From Phyllostachys edulis (taxonomy: Eukaryota > Streptophyta > Magnoliopsida > Poales > Poaceae): DNA of 64,000 nt. The stretch is taken from assembly GCA_036346405.1 (NCBI GenBank), contig CM070546.1:99206826-99270825 (forward strand). Direction: 5' to 3'. Positions 9,606 through 21,348 of the stretch are shown piece after piece. The notes beneath the pieces are model-generated. The model was given only the letters and a program-made list of their open reading frames with translations, made no database searches and was not told where the DNA came from. Every line of letters starts with the position of its first letter. The first letter of the stretch is position 1. A program made the position numbers and the translations under genes.

Positions 9606-11890
9606 ATGGTGCATCATCGTCAGAAGAGCATCTCCTCCCCAGGAGGCAACCTCCCAATGCTGCTCCCTGGCCGGCGCCGCGGCCCCCTCCTTCCAGCATG
9701 CCTCCTCCTCGCCGTGGTCGCCGTCCTGAGCGCCGCCTCCGTCCCGCGCGCCGAGGCGTACAAGAACTACACCGTCGGCGACGACAAGGGCTGGTACGAC
9801 GGCCTCACCCTGCCGGGGGTCGACTACCAGGATTGGGCCGACGCCTACAACTTTAGCCTCGGAGATTTCCTCAGTGAGTATATAAATATATAGCCGCTGC
9901 CTCCATCTTTACAAATAGTTCCTAGCCTGCGGCCTTGTCTTTGCTTTCTATTAATACTAATTAACTTCTTGCTGGCTGAATGATATATATATGCTACTTG
10001 ATACATGCGCGCATGAGGTTAATTTTCTCGCGAGTTTGGCGTGGTTTCTGTGAGCCTGCATGCAGTGACCACGCATATATCTGCTTGTTTCAGATGGTTA
10101 ATTTTGTGCCTATAATATATATGCGAAGCAACCAAACTGCCAGATCGAGTACGTTGGCGTGTTGCGATTGCGAGGTTACTTTTAATTGTGGCTAACTTTT
10201 CCATCATTTGGCGCTATCGATAGTGATTAGTGAGTAACACCAAAATTGAAGTCATTTTCAAAGACACCAGAAACCAGCTCTAGCTATATATACTCGTTTC
10301 AGCTAGTACGTTTAATCTGCAATTCTCATCTCCAACAGCTAATTACGTGGAGACCGAGTTAGCAAGTTAGCACAGTACATGGTTAATTAATTTAATAAAC
10401 AATTAACATGCATGTCAAAGCCAAGACTGCCGGTGCGACATGCTAAGGGCTGAAAATGTTTAATTAGGTTGAGTGCTTCGCATGCGAGTTAAGCGCTTAT
10501 TAGGGACTGCAGACTCTCGGTGCTGTCTCCTTTTTGATCCGCTAACTGACATGAGTAGGTGATGATCAATGGTCTTTGGAGTTCTAGGCCCAGTTTGCTT
10601 TGCCAAGCTCAACCAGCTTGGGAATCTGTTCCTCTCGATCGTTCGTTGGGGTGTCCAAAGTAGTCACCTTTCCCAACTTCCTCATGCACATGGCTTGTGG
10701 GGAAAAGTGCAAACCTGATACTACTTCCTGGTCGCTTCTCAATCACCATCAAAAAACAGAGAGGCCCACGGAGATTGTTGTCTAATCGGGGTGGTAATCT
10801 CAAATTTTATGCCATTGCAGACGCATGTTATCATTTCAAGTTAGAGCAACAATGACTAAAGTTCTTTTATTCGCTGGATAACATATATATCCAACATGAT
10901 CTCATTGAGATCCCAAACCTGTATTTGAGTTCACTAGTATATGTATGTGGGAAAGGTTGAATTGGTTTCCATATAATATGCCACTTACATTTAGCTAATG
11001 TGCTTGTACTGCAGTGTTCCATGGTCTTGTATGTCATCAGTACCAGTGGCGAATCCAGGATGATAGAGGGGGAACTCTACTGTTAAGGCTATAGCACAGC
11101 ATAAGCATACCAAAACTAAATTCAGTACGCACTAATACCAGCAACAAGAACATCACAACCGCAGTCTTATCTGCACGCACCTGCTGACTAGCTGGTGGTT
11201 GCGCTGAGCACATCATAATTATAATTGCACCCAACTGAACAATCCTGTGACTAATCAACGATCAGTGATACAAAAAAAACAATAATAGACAACTAATTCT
11301 GTTAATTTTCTTCCAAATCTTTCGTCGAAAGTGTATAATTCTCACATGTTCTTATCGATCACTGCGTCCTGCTTGCTGCAGTATTCAACACGGACAAGAA
11401 CCACTCGGTGGTGCAGACGCGGAACCAGACCCTGTACAAGAGCTGCGACTACAACGACTCCGGCCCAGACGACACCGTCGAGTGGTCGGCCGCCGCGCCG
11501 GAGTTCAGCAAGGACGCCGTCACCGTCGCCGTGCCGCTGCTCAAGGAGGGCCCCGCCTACTTTTTCTCCGGGAACTACGACGGAGAGCAGTGCGAGAACG
11601 GCCAGCGATTCGCCATCACCATCGCGCACGGCCAGGGCCTCCCGCCGGACCTCAGGCCGGCTGACGCCGAGGCGCCGTCGCCGGCGGCCGGTCCCGGCGC
11701 CGCCGCCGACACGGCGCCCGTCCTCGACTTCAGCCACCCCAAGAACGTCTCCACGACGGACACGACGACTGCTCCGGACGACGAGCCGAGCAGCAGCGCT
11801 TCGGGTTCGAGTCGGACTCTAGCCGGACTCGGGCCTGGTCTGGCCATGGCGCTGGTGGTCACCGTTCTCTTTGCGGTGCAAAAACTGTGA
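9606..11890 (+). CDS. Early nodulin-like / phytocyanin protein (GPI-anchored, probably not copper-binding)
   Basis: Two exons, 9606-9873 and 11382-11890, join through a 1,508-bp GT-AG intron (CTCA|GTGAGT ... CTGCAG|TATTC) to give 258 aa. A signal peptide ends near Ala51 (hydrophobic core around residues 27-45). The plastocyanin-like domain (about 52-170) starts YKNYTVGDDKGW. It is followed by a Pro/Ala/Ser/Thr-rich stretch and a hydrophobic tail (about 240-256) typical of GPI attachment. His97 (NHSV) remains, but the usual C-G-x-x-x-H-C copper motif is replaced by S152...Q159-C160, so the Cys and second His ligands are missing. C111 and C160 can form the conserved disulfide. This matches early-nodulin-like proteins, extracellular arabinogalactan-type phytocyanins without type I copper. 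Met18 (9657) is an alternative start giving a more typical signal peptide. Role inferred: plasma membrane or cell wall. Confidence 0.9.
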
Positions 11891-12619
11891 CAGATGCACA
11901 TGGCGCTGTAGCTGTTCGCTTTGTCGTGTGCCTAAATTTATTGAAGTACTAGTAGTTGAGTAGGGAGTGTTATACACTTACTACACCTGACATATTTGAT
12001 TACTTTTTTACTTGTATATGTTGCCTATTTATTCGATTTGTACCGGGTTTTGAAAATAATTAATATAGATCTGAATTTGATTGTGTGGATCAAGCCAGTC
12101 GTCTTCTCACGCATGCGGTTTTAAGTTGATTCAATGGAGGCGCAAACAAGATCGAGATAAATTCCATGTGGTTTGTCTGAGTTGCACGAGAGATGATTAA
12201 GCATTGCAAACAGATTCAGTCAGGTAGAATTAGAAAGCGCGCTGAACTTTAAGGAGGAAAGGACGGTTTCAGAAATTTAGAGAGAAGGACATGTCTCAGG
12301 AGTCCGTGCAAATTAAGACTTCAGCTTCAACACATTCGTACGTATGTAATAGTGATTGTGATTGAAAAGGGGTGTTACGCAATTATGCGATCTTTTTTTT
12401 ATTATTATTAATGTTACGCAATCTTAGGATTGTTGTTGTTTTTAAATTCTATGCAATCTTGGGAGTTGGGACTGAAAGACATGTACTACCATGCAGGAGC
12501 AAAAGACGTTTTCGTCTCGAACTGTGAAGCCCATGTGACCACCGGCTCAAAGCCATTTCAAGGCCCAAACTCGCCCACTTCCCGCCGAACGAACGAACGA
12601 ACGCGAAGGAAAGAGGAGG
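11891..12619. other. 3' flank of the phytocyanin gene and intergenic sequence
   Basis: This holds the 3' UTR (AT-rich; AATAATTAATATA near 12055 could serve polyadenylation) and about 500 bp of intergenic DNA. A short GAAC tandem run lies at about 12588-12602. No additional gene is visible. Confidence 0.5.
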
Positions 12620-13207
12620 CGGCGTCTTCACTCCTCCCTCCTCCCGCTCCCACCCAGATCCCGATGGCCCCATCAGCCTCTCCCCGCAGACCCGCCTCCG
12701 CCGCCATGGAGAACTGGAGAAGCCGTGCACGCTGCAGGTCCACTTTGACTGCAAGGGCTCTGCCGCCATTGCGAAGGAGATCACGTCAGGTATGCAGTGC
12801 AGAGACGTCGCCGCCAAGGTGGCGACCGTGAAGCGCAACGTCATGCTTCTCCTGAACGGCGAGACCTTCCCGCAGCTCCTCATCGCCGTCTTGCGCTACG
12901 TCCTCCCCTCCCAGGACCACAACATCCAGAAGCTGCTTCTCCTCTGCCTCGCGTCCTCCCCGTGGCACGGGGATATTCCTCATCCGGCAGAACCTCCGCA
13001 ACAACCTGGAGCACCCCACCCCAACGAGTACATCCGTGGGATCATGCTCCGCTTCCTGTGCCACTTCTCTGAGCGCGCAGAGATGATGCTCGAGCTACCC
13101 CTACCCTGTCCTTGGCAACCTCGAGCACCACCACCGCTCTGTCCACTGTCACGCTCTCGTGGCCATAGCCGCAATCTACCACCTCTCGCCAAGGGCAGAT
13201 CAGTATA
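12620..13207 (+). pseudogene. Truncated, frameshifted duplicate of the coatomer beta 5' end
   Basis: This segment aligns to the 5' UTR and first about 160 codons of the beta-COP gene at 34100, including the leader CTCCTCCC...CAGATCCCGA and the stretch VMLLLNGETFPQLLIAVLRY (versus VMLLLNGETLPQLFITVVRY). Damage is visible from the start codon: after ATGGAGAA there is a short duplication (ACTGGAGAA) that shifts frame, with more indels near 12785, 12950-13000 and 13080. Similarity stops at about 13203, so most of the gene is absent. It keeps plus orientation and lies 21 kb from the intact gene. It has no known intron to test, but shared 5' leader sequence argues for a DNA-level duplication. Confidence 0.9.
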
Positions 13208-13943
13208 GTTCCATTGGGGTTATGTGTCCCCAGTGAGATCGAACCCAACACAGATATCATCTTTCTAATTATCCTTAACAACCCAATGTAACAAAGTCAA
13301 ATTTGCTTTTTCTCTAAGGTGGGAGATAAGGTAGTTCATGGTGACTAGTAGCGGATGCAATAGGGGGGGCGCAAGGAGACTAGTGCACAGGCTCCGTCCG
13401 CCACTCCCCTGGTACCCCCTAGACTGGCGCTATTTTTTGGTGCCCTTCATGGTGCAACATCGGTCGCCATAAGCGCAAGAAGTAGGAAGCACGGAGCTCT
13501 GAGGTTGAAAAAGATAGGAGAGAATTGGGTTGTTTGGTCCATAATATTTCCATGTCATAAGGCCTATTCTTGCACTCGGTTGCACCAGACCAACTCACCA
13601 TGGGATAGACTTGAATCCAATTCAATTCTCAATTCCCAATTCCTCAAATCCCTAATCTTCTCCAATTCCTAATTCACTGCTGACCTGTTGTAATGTTGCC
13701 ATCCCGACTCGGCGACTCTCGTGCTCCATGCTTAATGATGTTGTCATATAGAAGGAAAAAAATCAATTATGTTCTCTAGTTCTCATAGATTCTGTAAAAT
13801 TTATTGTAGATGGACGAACGAACTTTGCATAGCTATTTCTCAAATAATCCAAGTACAGAAACCAACTTGCCTCCTGCTCCTAGTCATAGCTAACAAGTGT
13901 TCGTGATATGCTTTAAAGGCAATCATAGAGATGACTATACCAT
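13208..13943. other. Intergenic sequence, no gene seen
   Basis: Mixed composition with no open frame of recognisable content. The segment near 13345-13430 (tagcggatgcaatag, gtccgccactcccctgg) resembles boundaries of common grass repeats, but I could not define an element. Confidence 0.4.
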
Positions 13944-13974
13944 CACTACTAGAAAGCTAGGAAAACCTAACGGC

Positions 13975-14125
13975 CACCAATTTTCCTGACGGACCCGCAC
14001 TGGCCGTCAAGGTTTACTATTTTGGTTACGGGAATAGTACCCCGTCAGTAAAATTCGAATTTTGCTGACGGTTTTTATACAACTCTCAATAAAACGTATT
14101 TTGCTGACTGTTAGAACCGTCAGGT
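13975..14125. repeat. CACTA-2 left subterminal repeats
   Basis: Several copies of CTGACGG / CCGTCAG(G/T) lie within 150 bp of the left end. The larger matching array is at 20790-21330. Confidence 0.8.
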
Positions 14126-14164
14126 TAATTGCTTTCGTCTGCGCGCCTGAAAAAAATTCTTCGC

Positions 14165-14760
14165 AGGCGAAATTAATTGGCATCGCGCGCTCCCCGCCAC
14201 GTGAAAAAAAAACGCCGCACGCACATCTTTCCTCTCCGCCTCTCCCAAATCCCTAGCCCCCCGCCACCATTTCGCCGCCGCCTCCCCCACCCCACCCCCA
14301 TTTCGCCTTCGCCTCCAAACCCCCCGCCGCCGCCTCCACGCCATCTTCGGGCCCCCCACCACCTCCGCGCCATCTCCCCCACCGCCTCCGCACCATCTCC
14401 GGTCGCCCCGCCGCCTTCGCACAATCTAGCTGAGGCGGGTGCCAAGCGGGAGATAAGAAGAAAATCACCCCGACGCCCCTGACCACTTTGTTGATTCGCC
14501 GAGCCTCCCCGCCGATTGAGCTTCGCTCGGTTCCGCCCACCGATTCGACCTCACCGCCGCCGGATCGAGCTTGCCCCGCCATCTCCGCCACTGAATCTAG
14601 CTCGCCGCCTCGGAAACGCTGTCGTCTCGCCATCGAATCGAGGTACGCCTCTTCAGTCTTCCCTTTGCTCCCCCGCCGACCTCCTCTCTTCTCATGCCCG
14701 ACCTCTCCCTCTCCCTCTCTTCTCCCGTCTGCTGCCTCCACTCCAATGGCGATTCCCCCT
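14165..14760. other. GC/CT-rich leader-like block inside CACTA-2
   Basis: A strongly pyrimidine-rich plus strand (CCGCC, TCTCC runs) produces long open frames on both strands with low-complexity translations. It sits just inside the subterminal repeats, as the GC-rich block does in CACTA-1, and looks like a promoter, 5' UTR and first-exon region. I do not call a protein. Confidence 0.4.
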
Positions 14761-16580
14761 TCCCTTTTCTACTCCACGGCTCCACCCTCAAGCCGCCGCC
14801 CTCCACTCCGATGTCCTCTTCCCTTCTCTGCTCCATGGCTCCACTCTCATACGCCGTCCTCCCGCCTCCCTAGCGCTTTTGTCTTTGTTTCGCTTCTTCC
14901 TTCTCTGCCCCACACCCCACCTAGCGCCAGCCTCCCCACCCCGCCTCTCTGCGCCTACTCGCTCTCGGTCCCTTCCATTCCTTCTCTCGCTACTTTGCTT
15001 ATCTGCTATTGTCTATTGAATTGTACCGAGTCTTGAATGATGAATTCAGAGTTTGAAGTGTCAATGGTTGTGCCAATGTCCGAAAGGGAGCTAGTCTCAC
15101 GCTTCGCTACCGCAACTTCCTTCTCTGCTAGTCTCTTGCTTACACATCGCTATTGAATTCTACCAATGTTTGAATCTGAAATCAATGTCCGAATCTCAAA
15201 CAAACTCTGAATGTGTGACTCAGTCGTGTGTGAATGTGTGACAACTCTTGGGAGTTGGGAGCATATGCTTAATGCTTTGAATGGTTGTGGCGCTAATGAA
15301 TCTCAATGCCGATTCTTTGAATGAGTGAATTCGAAGTGTTGTACTCATGTGTATTCTACATTTCTCTTGAATGTTCTCTACTCTTGATTCTACTCTTGTG
15401 TCATGTACTCATGTAGTCATGTGTAGTTTGTTTGGACCCAACAATGGTGCTTATATTCTGAATCCTGAATGTTGATTGGCTAATTGTCAATTCGATGTTG
15501 TCTCTTGTCTGCTACTCTGCTTACTTGGAAATACTACTTTTTAGTCTAAAGTCAAAGTTTTAATTCTGAATATAGGCTATGTTCCACTGAATGTGACAGA
15601 AGTTTCGATGAGAGGTATATTGGAAAGCTTAGAACTGCTGCAATTCATTTTGAACTTTCAGGCTTCACTAAAGTATATTAAGATACAAGTTATTAGTTGT
15701 TCAACGCATAACCCTGTAAAGTCCCCCTTTTTTGTACCTTTTGGTCATATAAATATATGATATAGGTGGTTGGACACTATGTTGATCGCCTGATTTTAAT
15801 CTTTAGGTAGGTTGGGTTCTACTGGTTGTGAGCTTGTGGTATAGAATTTTCTAGGCAATACCTTGATATGTTCTGTGATGATCATTTTGTTATGTGTTTC
15901 TAGGTTTATATGCATAGCCATTATTAAAAGTTTAGATTTCAACTTTTGCTATTCGATCTGTAGTTTGAAGTCTCACAAAATTATACTGAGAAACATTACG
16001 TGATGGCAATGCTGATGCAGCTAGAAGATGACGACCATCTGATCTTTTATCTTTTTATTTTCACCTTTTTACCACGTGTGATGCACTTTTAGTACATAAT
16101 AGTCAGAGCAAAATGAAGATACAATAAGGATAAAGTCAGAGCAACTTTCTCCTTTTTCTTTCTCCTTATCAGGATCAGTTTTTGTTATAATTGTTCCATA
16201 CCTGGTAGAACACTCTTCTCAATTTCCTCATAATAGAAATAGAAGGTCTGCATGATATTGGGTGTTTGCAATTGATGTTTTCCCTCGCCTCTATAAATAT
16301 TTTTATACCAATGCGATGATTTTCTCTCCGTATATTTCATTGTAGTTACTTTACTTCTTGTTGATCACATTCACTACTTCTAGTTCTTCTGTTTCCATGT
16401 TCTTATCCTTTGTGCTTTTTGTAGCTTGGAGCAAACTCACTGCAAGTGAAAGGAGCAAGGCACTAAGAAAATGGTAGTTTCTATGAAAACAAGTTTTATG
16501 TAAAATAGGGCTTTTAAGGATAACACGAAATTCTGTATTACTACTTGGATATTTCTTCTCACTATGTATATTCCACAAAG

Positions 16581-16869
16581 GTATGATCTAATTATTTCAC
16601 ACAAGGAAGAGCTTGCACTTCTCATGACACTGGAACGGGAAGCCTATGAAAGAAGCCCTTGGTGAGGTACTTGCTAAAATCGTGCACTGATATTAGTTGG
16701 TTGGAGTTTGTGATTCTAAAGTGTTGTTGAAGCCTGAATTGGTTGCTAATCACCTATTCAGGTTAATTATGGTGCAAGTTTCATAGAATATTTAGTTGAG
16801 GAAGCAAAGCGTATATATGGTGATATTATTCCCCCAACTCTACCTGATCGCAGATTATTAGTTCAAGGG
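16581..16869 (+). pseudogene. Captured succinate-semialdehyde dehydrogenase (SSADH, ALDH5F-type), two exons
   Basis: Exon a (16581-16666) reads YDLIISHKEELALLMTLE, then after a short deletion GKPMKEALGE, and ends at GAG|GT. Exon b (16762-16869) follows TTCAG and reads VNYGASFIEYLVEEAKRIYG, then DIIPPTLPDRRLLV. These adjoin in plant mitochondrial SSADH, which oxidises succinic semialdehyde to succinate in the GABA shunt, and the phase-0 join is preserved. A deletion of about 2 bp in exon a breaks the frame, and the exon b end (VQG instead of VLKQ) is eroded. The catalytic Cys/Glu region was not found, so the fragment cannot encode an enzyme. The retained intron (16667-16761) shows capture from genomic DNA. 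Confidence 0.88.
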
Positions 16870-19800
16870 GTAATATGCAATCCTTTTGCCTTTATTACTA
16901 CGTATAATAACTAAACCCCATGGTTTAATTAGCTTGATTTATATTCTTTTACTTCAGTTCATATCGGTTTGTCTTGAGCCCTTGGTTAGTTGCTAGTTGT
17001 TACATACTGAGAATACTAGTACAAAGCAACTTGCCTACTTTCCAAGTTTCCGTAGCTTACACATTGGTATGGAAGAGGAGATTGTCATAATCAAAGATAA
17101 GAAAAAGAATATAGTTAGTACTAACGAAATGACTATTTGCACCTAGCCAATTGTTTAGTCTCGACTTGTGATGTCATTTTTCTAGAAGATTTTAGCTTTG
17201 TTATGAGTATGGATATGCATGATTTTCTCTGCTTGCAAGTAGCCCTTCAAATTTTCTTTTGGGGTAATGCTGCAACAGGAAAAACAGGTTTCACTTCCAT
17301 TTGACTTTTCAGAACAATGAATATGACTTTAATTTTGTTTATGTTCTAATGATGTGTCTCTTGTTGAAATATTTATTTAGCAAGAGTACTTGTTGAAAGA
17401 ATTTAGTTGTATGTGTCCATGTAGGCAAGGAAGAAACCAATTTAAAGTGCAATACCAGGAGTCCATAAGGAGACATATATAGAAGAACCCTTTATTTATA
17501 TTTGACTATCTCCTCGAATCTGGTCCATGATAGCTTTAGCCTTTATGGTACTTATATATGTTGTGGGATTATATTCCATGTAACATGCACAACAATGCCA
17601 GAATAGCCAACTTTTATCTTTTCTTTCCACAAATTGCACTTGCTCTTGATTGATATTTAATTATTTATAAATGCACTACACTCGCATAAACCATTAACAA
17701 TCATTGATATTCGCTATCCTCAAGGGAATATCGCACTGTACCTACCTAATAAGATGTCGTTGACTCGATGTAGATTTATTATCCGCCTCAAAATGAAGAA
17801 GAGCTAAATCCATTTATCTCGTATTAGTTTCCTTTGATCTGGGGCAGCCAACTTCTCGTAGAAAGATAACAAAAATAACAAAATGGATCTTGCTTGTCAA
17901 ATTTGTATTTTGACCATGCAGTGGACCATTAGCACCATGATCCAAATTTAAGAATGGCATCAGCGGATGAGTACCTTAGGTGCATGGTTCTCTGACTAGA
18001 GTGAGCATACGTCCTGCGGTATGCTGGTCTTGTTTGAAATCCTAGCTTTTATTGCTTGGTTTAGAGCAGATACACTTACAAACTGTACCGAGGAAAGGTT
18101 TCTACTTCCACAGCTATATATACACATGCAATTATTATCAGGAAGAAAGCTTTCCAAGGAAAATACTACTTGGAATTCAGTCAGAAACCATCTATCCAAT
18201 TCCTCCCGTATGAAAGTCCAAGTAGCCAAACACTAATAAACAATCTGAAACTTGCATATGCATGACATAATCAGGTGAAACCTAACTTTTACACTTTTCT
18301 TGTCTTACGTGGGAATTTTATTAGTTGTGTTTGGCTTAACTCATGTTATACCTGGGATGAGCCTGTCCTTTTTATTTGATTCCACATGGCACACGTATTT
18401 TGATTAGTACTCATCGTTCATGGGCATGTTCAGGAACATATACGAATTGAACTCTATCTTTCCAATGTATGATACCAAATCTATACCTTTTTCTTTCTCT
18501 ATGATTAACGTCGATATTTCTAATTTTATTTTTCCTTTTCTCTAACTAGTATAGGAATTTCTAGCCTTACATTAATTAACATATTCATTAATTTTTCGAT
18601 TAATCGCGTAAGAGTCGACCAAACTACCCACGCACACAATCTGAAATCCTATTTTTCTTTCGTGAGATCCAAATCTGTTTATATATGGATCAAAATATTT
18701 TTATCGCAGCCTGAAATTATACTTTTATGTACATAAAAACTTCACTACCAATAATTTTGTTCTAAAGACATGGATTGCTGAATTTTAAATTTAAAAGGGT
18801 TACGCACGTTGTAGAATTTACTATGGTCAGAGTTTGTCAGTATAATCTGTACAGAGAAGGAACCGAAAGAGAATTCAGAATTATCACCGAACATAGAAGA
18901 ACCTTCCCTGATTGGCACAAGTGCACAGGCCGGCAATATGCATGTACGACTCCGTTTATTTGTCCGTTTCCATGTGTTGCGCACTTGCACTACATGAGGA
19001 ATCCACAGTGGTTACGGAAAAGAATTGAGCCTGCTACAAGTATCTTAAAACAAAGCTTAACCAAGCTTTGGGTGTCCGTGAAAGATGAGCCTCCCTGATT
19101 GGATATATGCCATTTTGGAGGAGACTCCAATTAGTAAACATAAAGATAAGTTGTTTTAGATATTGACAGGGTCTCCAATGTGATACTTTTGAGTACCAAT
19201 TAGTTTTGTTGTTAATTGAGCTGCGGATTCATCTTAGTATCCTATTTTCTTTTGTTGTACCTGCTTGTGTTTTTTGGTGTAAATAAGTCTTGTTTATTCT
19301 ATCAATCCAAAGCAATTGACTTAAATAATGGTTGATGTCGCAGAAAAAATCGAGAACTCATACCGCTGATCAACTACGTGTTCCCAAGGATAAGCCGATC
19401 ATCTTCATCGATAATTCTATGTAAGAAATCATCAATTTGATACACTTTACTAATGCCTAAAATTATCTGGCAATAGAAATTCATTCAGATGCAATAATCG
19501 AGCAACTTTTTAGTTCTTACACTCGGTCAGTGAAGGTATAAAAACAGATGGAAATGGATGATCTAATACTTTAATCTGACAATCAGAAAACACATTACTT
19601 GGTAGTTCATTGAATATTTTACTGATAAAGAAAACAATTCATTTTCATATTTGTTTATTTCTGATCATTCAAGGAATTAGTTTAAGTCCTGTTTAAACCA
19701 ACTTCGTTGCTTTGTTGCTACTACTCTCCATTTTGAAATGCTCCATTATATTTATGGTTTGCATATGCTCATAATTGTTCGCCTTTGGTTTAGTTTGAGA

Positions 19801-20350
19801 AATGAATAGTGTCTTTGCATATGAATGTTTTCCTTTTTTATAGGAAAACTATGATTTTCATTAATCACTTTGAATAGTGTTATCTTTCCGTAACCTTTAG
19901 TTCTTGTAATAATTGACTAGCTTTTGCTATTGCGTCACAAGGTAGTCCATATAAATACCATTGATGGGATTTGCCAACAAACTGTCACTGTTTTTGTATC
20001 AGACTTCATCACTCAATTTCACTTCTTGTATTGAAGTACTTATAAAACTAAATTGGTTGCTACAAAATCCTTGTAAATATTGTATCCCATAATGTTCATG
20101 GTGAATAATTGGTTTTCTTTTCATTTAGTCGTCCTTCTTGTTGTATGATGTATGAAACATATTACTCAATTTGACTTCTTTAAGAATGCAATTGTCAGCT
20201 GTGGAGATTATGGCAATAGGTTAAGGGACTCAATTTTTCTTGTGAGATGACTCCTTTGTTCACCAATTCACGATACGAACACCACACTCATCTATTTTTT
20301 TATTTGATTGTGTGATCTGTTGTACTAGATAAATTCCTTGCTCCTTTACT
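16870..20350. other. CACTA-2 interior, largely unassigned AT-rich DNA
   Basis: No intact gene. Short protein-like stretches occur, for example an open frame at 18775-19098 (107 aa, no family recognised) and a segment near 19345-19425 with QLRVPKDKPIIFID. They may be residues of element-encoded or further captured genes, but I cannot name them. Confidence 0.35.
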
Positions 20351-20789
20351 TAATTGAAAGGAGTACATCTGATGGCGACAACTGCAATGCTGACATTAAT
20401 GGCGGTAACAACGATGATACCAACAACATCAACCGCGACGGATGCAACTAATTGTCTACATGAACTTTGATGGTGTCTTGCTAGCTCTTTTGAATAGTTG
20501 AATATGGTATTGCTGCACTTTTAGATGTACTTACATGACTTGTATGTGATATTAGTCTTTAGGTGTATTGTGGTAGTAGTGGACTTTTAGATGTCTTTTG
20601 TGCGGATTGCTTTCTACAAGTGAACCTTATGGATGGTATTGGGCTTGAAATGATAAGTTTGAACTTCTTATTTGTGTATGGAGTAATGCATGGATGTGTA
20701 TTGTGAATTATATGATGTATGGATGTGTATTATGAATTATATGATGCGTGAATGTGTATGAATATGTGAATTGACAATTTTTGCTAGTG

Positions 20790-21330
20790 GGCGCCGTAAT
20801 CATAATTTTGTTGACAGAATCGAAGTCATTTTGGCGTTGGTTTTGACACTTGAAAACAAATTAACTCGACGGGCCAAAACCGTCACGAAAATGCTTTTTG
20901 TTGACGGTAATGGAAAAAACCGTCAGGTTTTATATACTTGACGGTAACGGTCGCCCCATCATGTAAACAAATTAACCTGACGGGCCAAAACCGTCACGAA
21001 AATGCTTTTTGTTGACGGTAATGGAAAAACCGTCGGTTTTATATATACTTGATAGTAATTCGCCGCCCATCATGTAAACAAATTAACTCGACGGGCCGAA
21101 ACCGTCACGAAAATGATTTTTCTTGACGGTTATTGCAAAACCGTCAGGTTTATATTTCTTGACGGTTTTCGCCCGTTAGCAAATATTTTCTTGACGGTTA
21201 ACCGTCAGACAAATTAAATTTTCCCAACCACCTAGACCTGAGGGGATTTTCCTGACGGTTAACCGTTAGGAAAATAAAACCTGACGGTTTTTTCTATTTT
21301 CCTAACGGTTTTAAACCGTGGGGAAAACCC
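20790..21330. repeat. CACTA-2 right subterminal repeat array
   Basis: A dense array of TTGACGGTAA / AACCGTCAGG-type motifs in both orientations. It includes a larger unit of about 85 bp (acgggccaaaaccgtcacg ... catgtaaacaaatta) repeated about three times between 20860 and 21110. Confidence 0.85.
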
Positions 21331-21348
21331 CCTTTTCTAGTAGTGCAT

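Larger units (their letters stand above)
13944..21345 (+). mobile_element. CACTA (En/Spm) DNA transposon carrying SSADH exons (Pack-CACTA), element 2
   Basis: It starts CACTACTAGAAA at 13944 and ends with the inverse TTTCTAGTAGTG at 21345, a 12-bp terminal inverted repeat. A 3-bp duplication, CAT, flanks it (13941-13943 and 21346-21348). Subterminal arrays use a different motif from element 1, namely CTGACGGTTTT / AACCGTCAGG. It is 7,402 bp long and encodes no full transposase that I can recognise. At about 20360-20450 an Asn/Asp/Thr-rich stretch may be the end of a degraded element gene. Captured succinate-semialdehyde dehydrogenase exons lie at 16581-16869 in plus orientation. The different TIR and subterminal motifs show it is a separate CACTA family from element 1. 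Confidence 0.9.

Noticed and set aside
14253..15036. Long open frames on both strands at the start of CACTA-2
   Set aside because: Pyrimidine-rich sequence gives Pro/Ser/Leu-rich or Gly/Arg-rich translations with no family resemblance.
18775..19098. 107-aa open frame in CACTA-2
   Set aside because: No family recognised, no splice or codon-use support, and AT-rich surroundings; kept only as a note, not as a gene.
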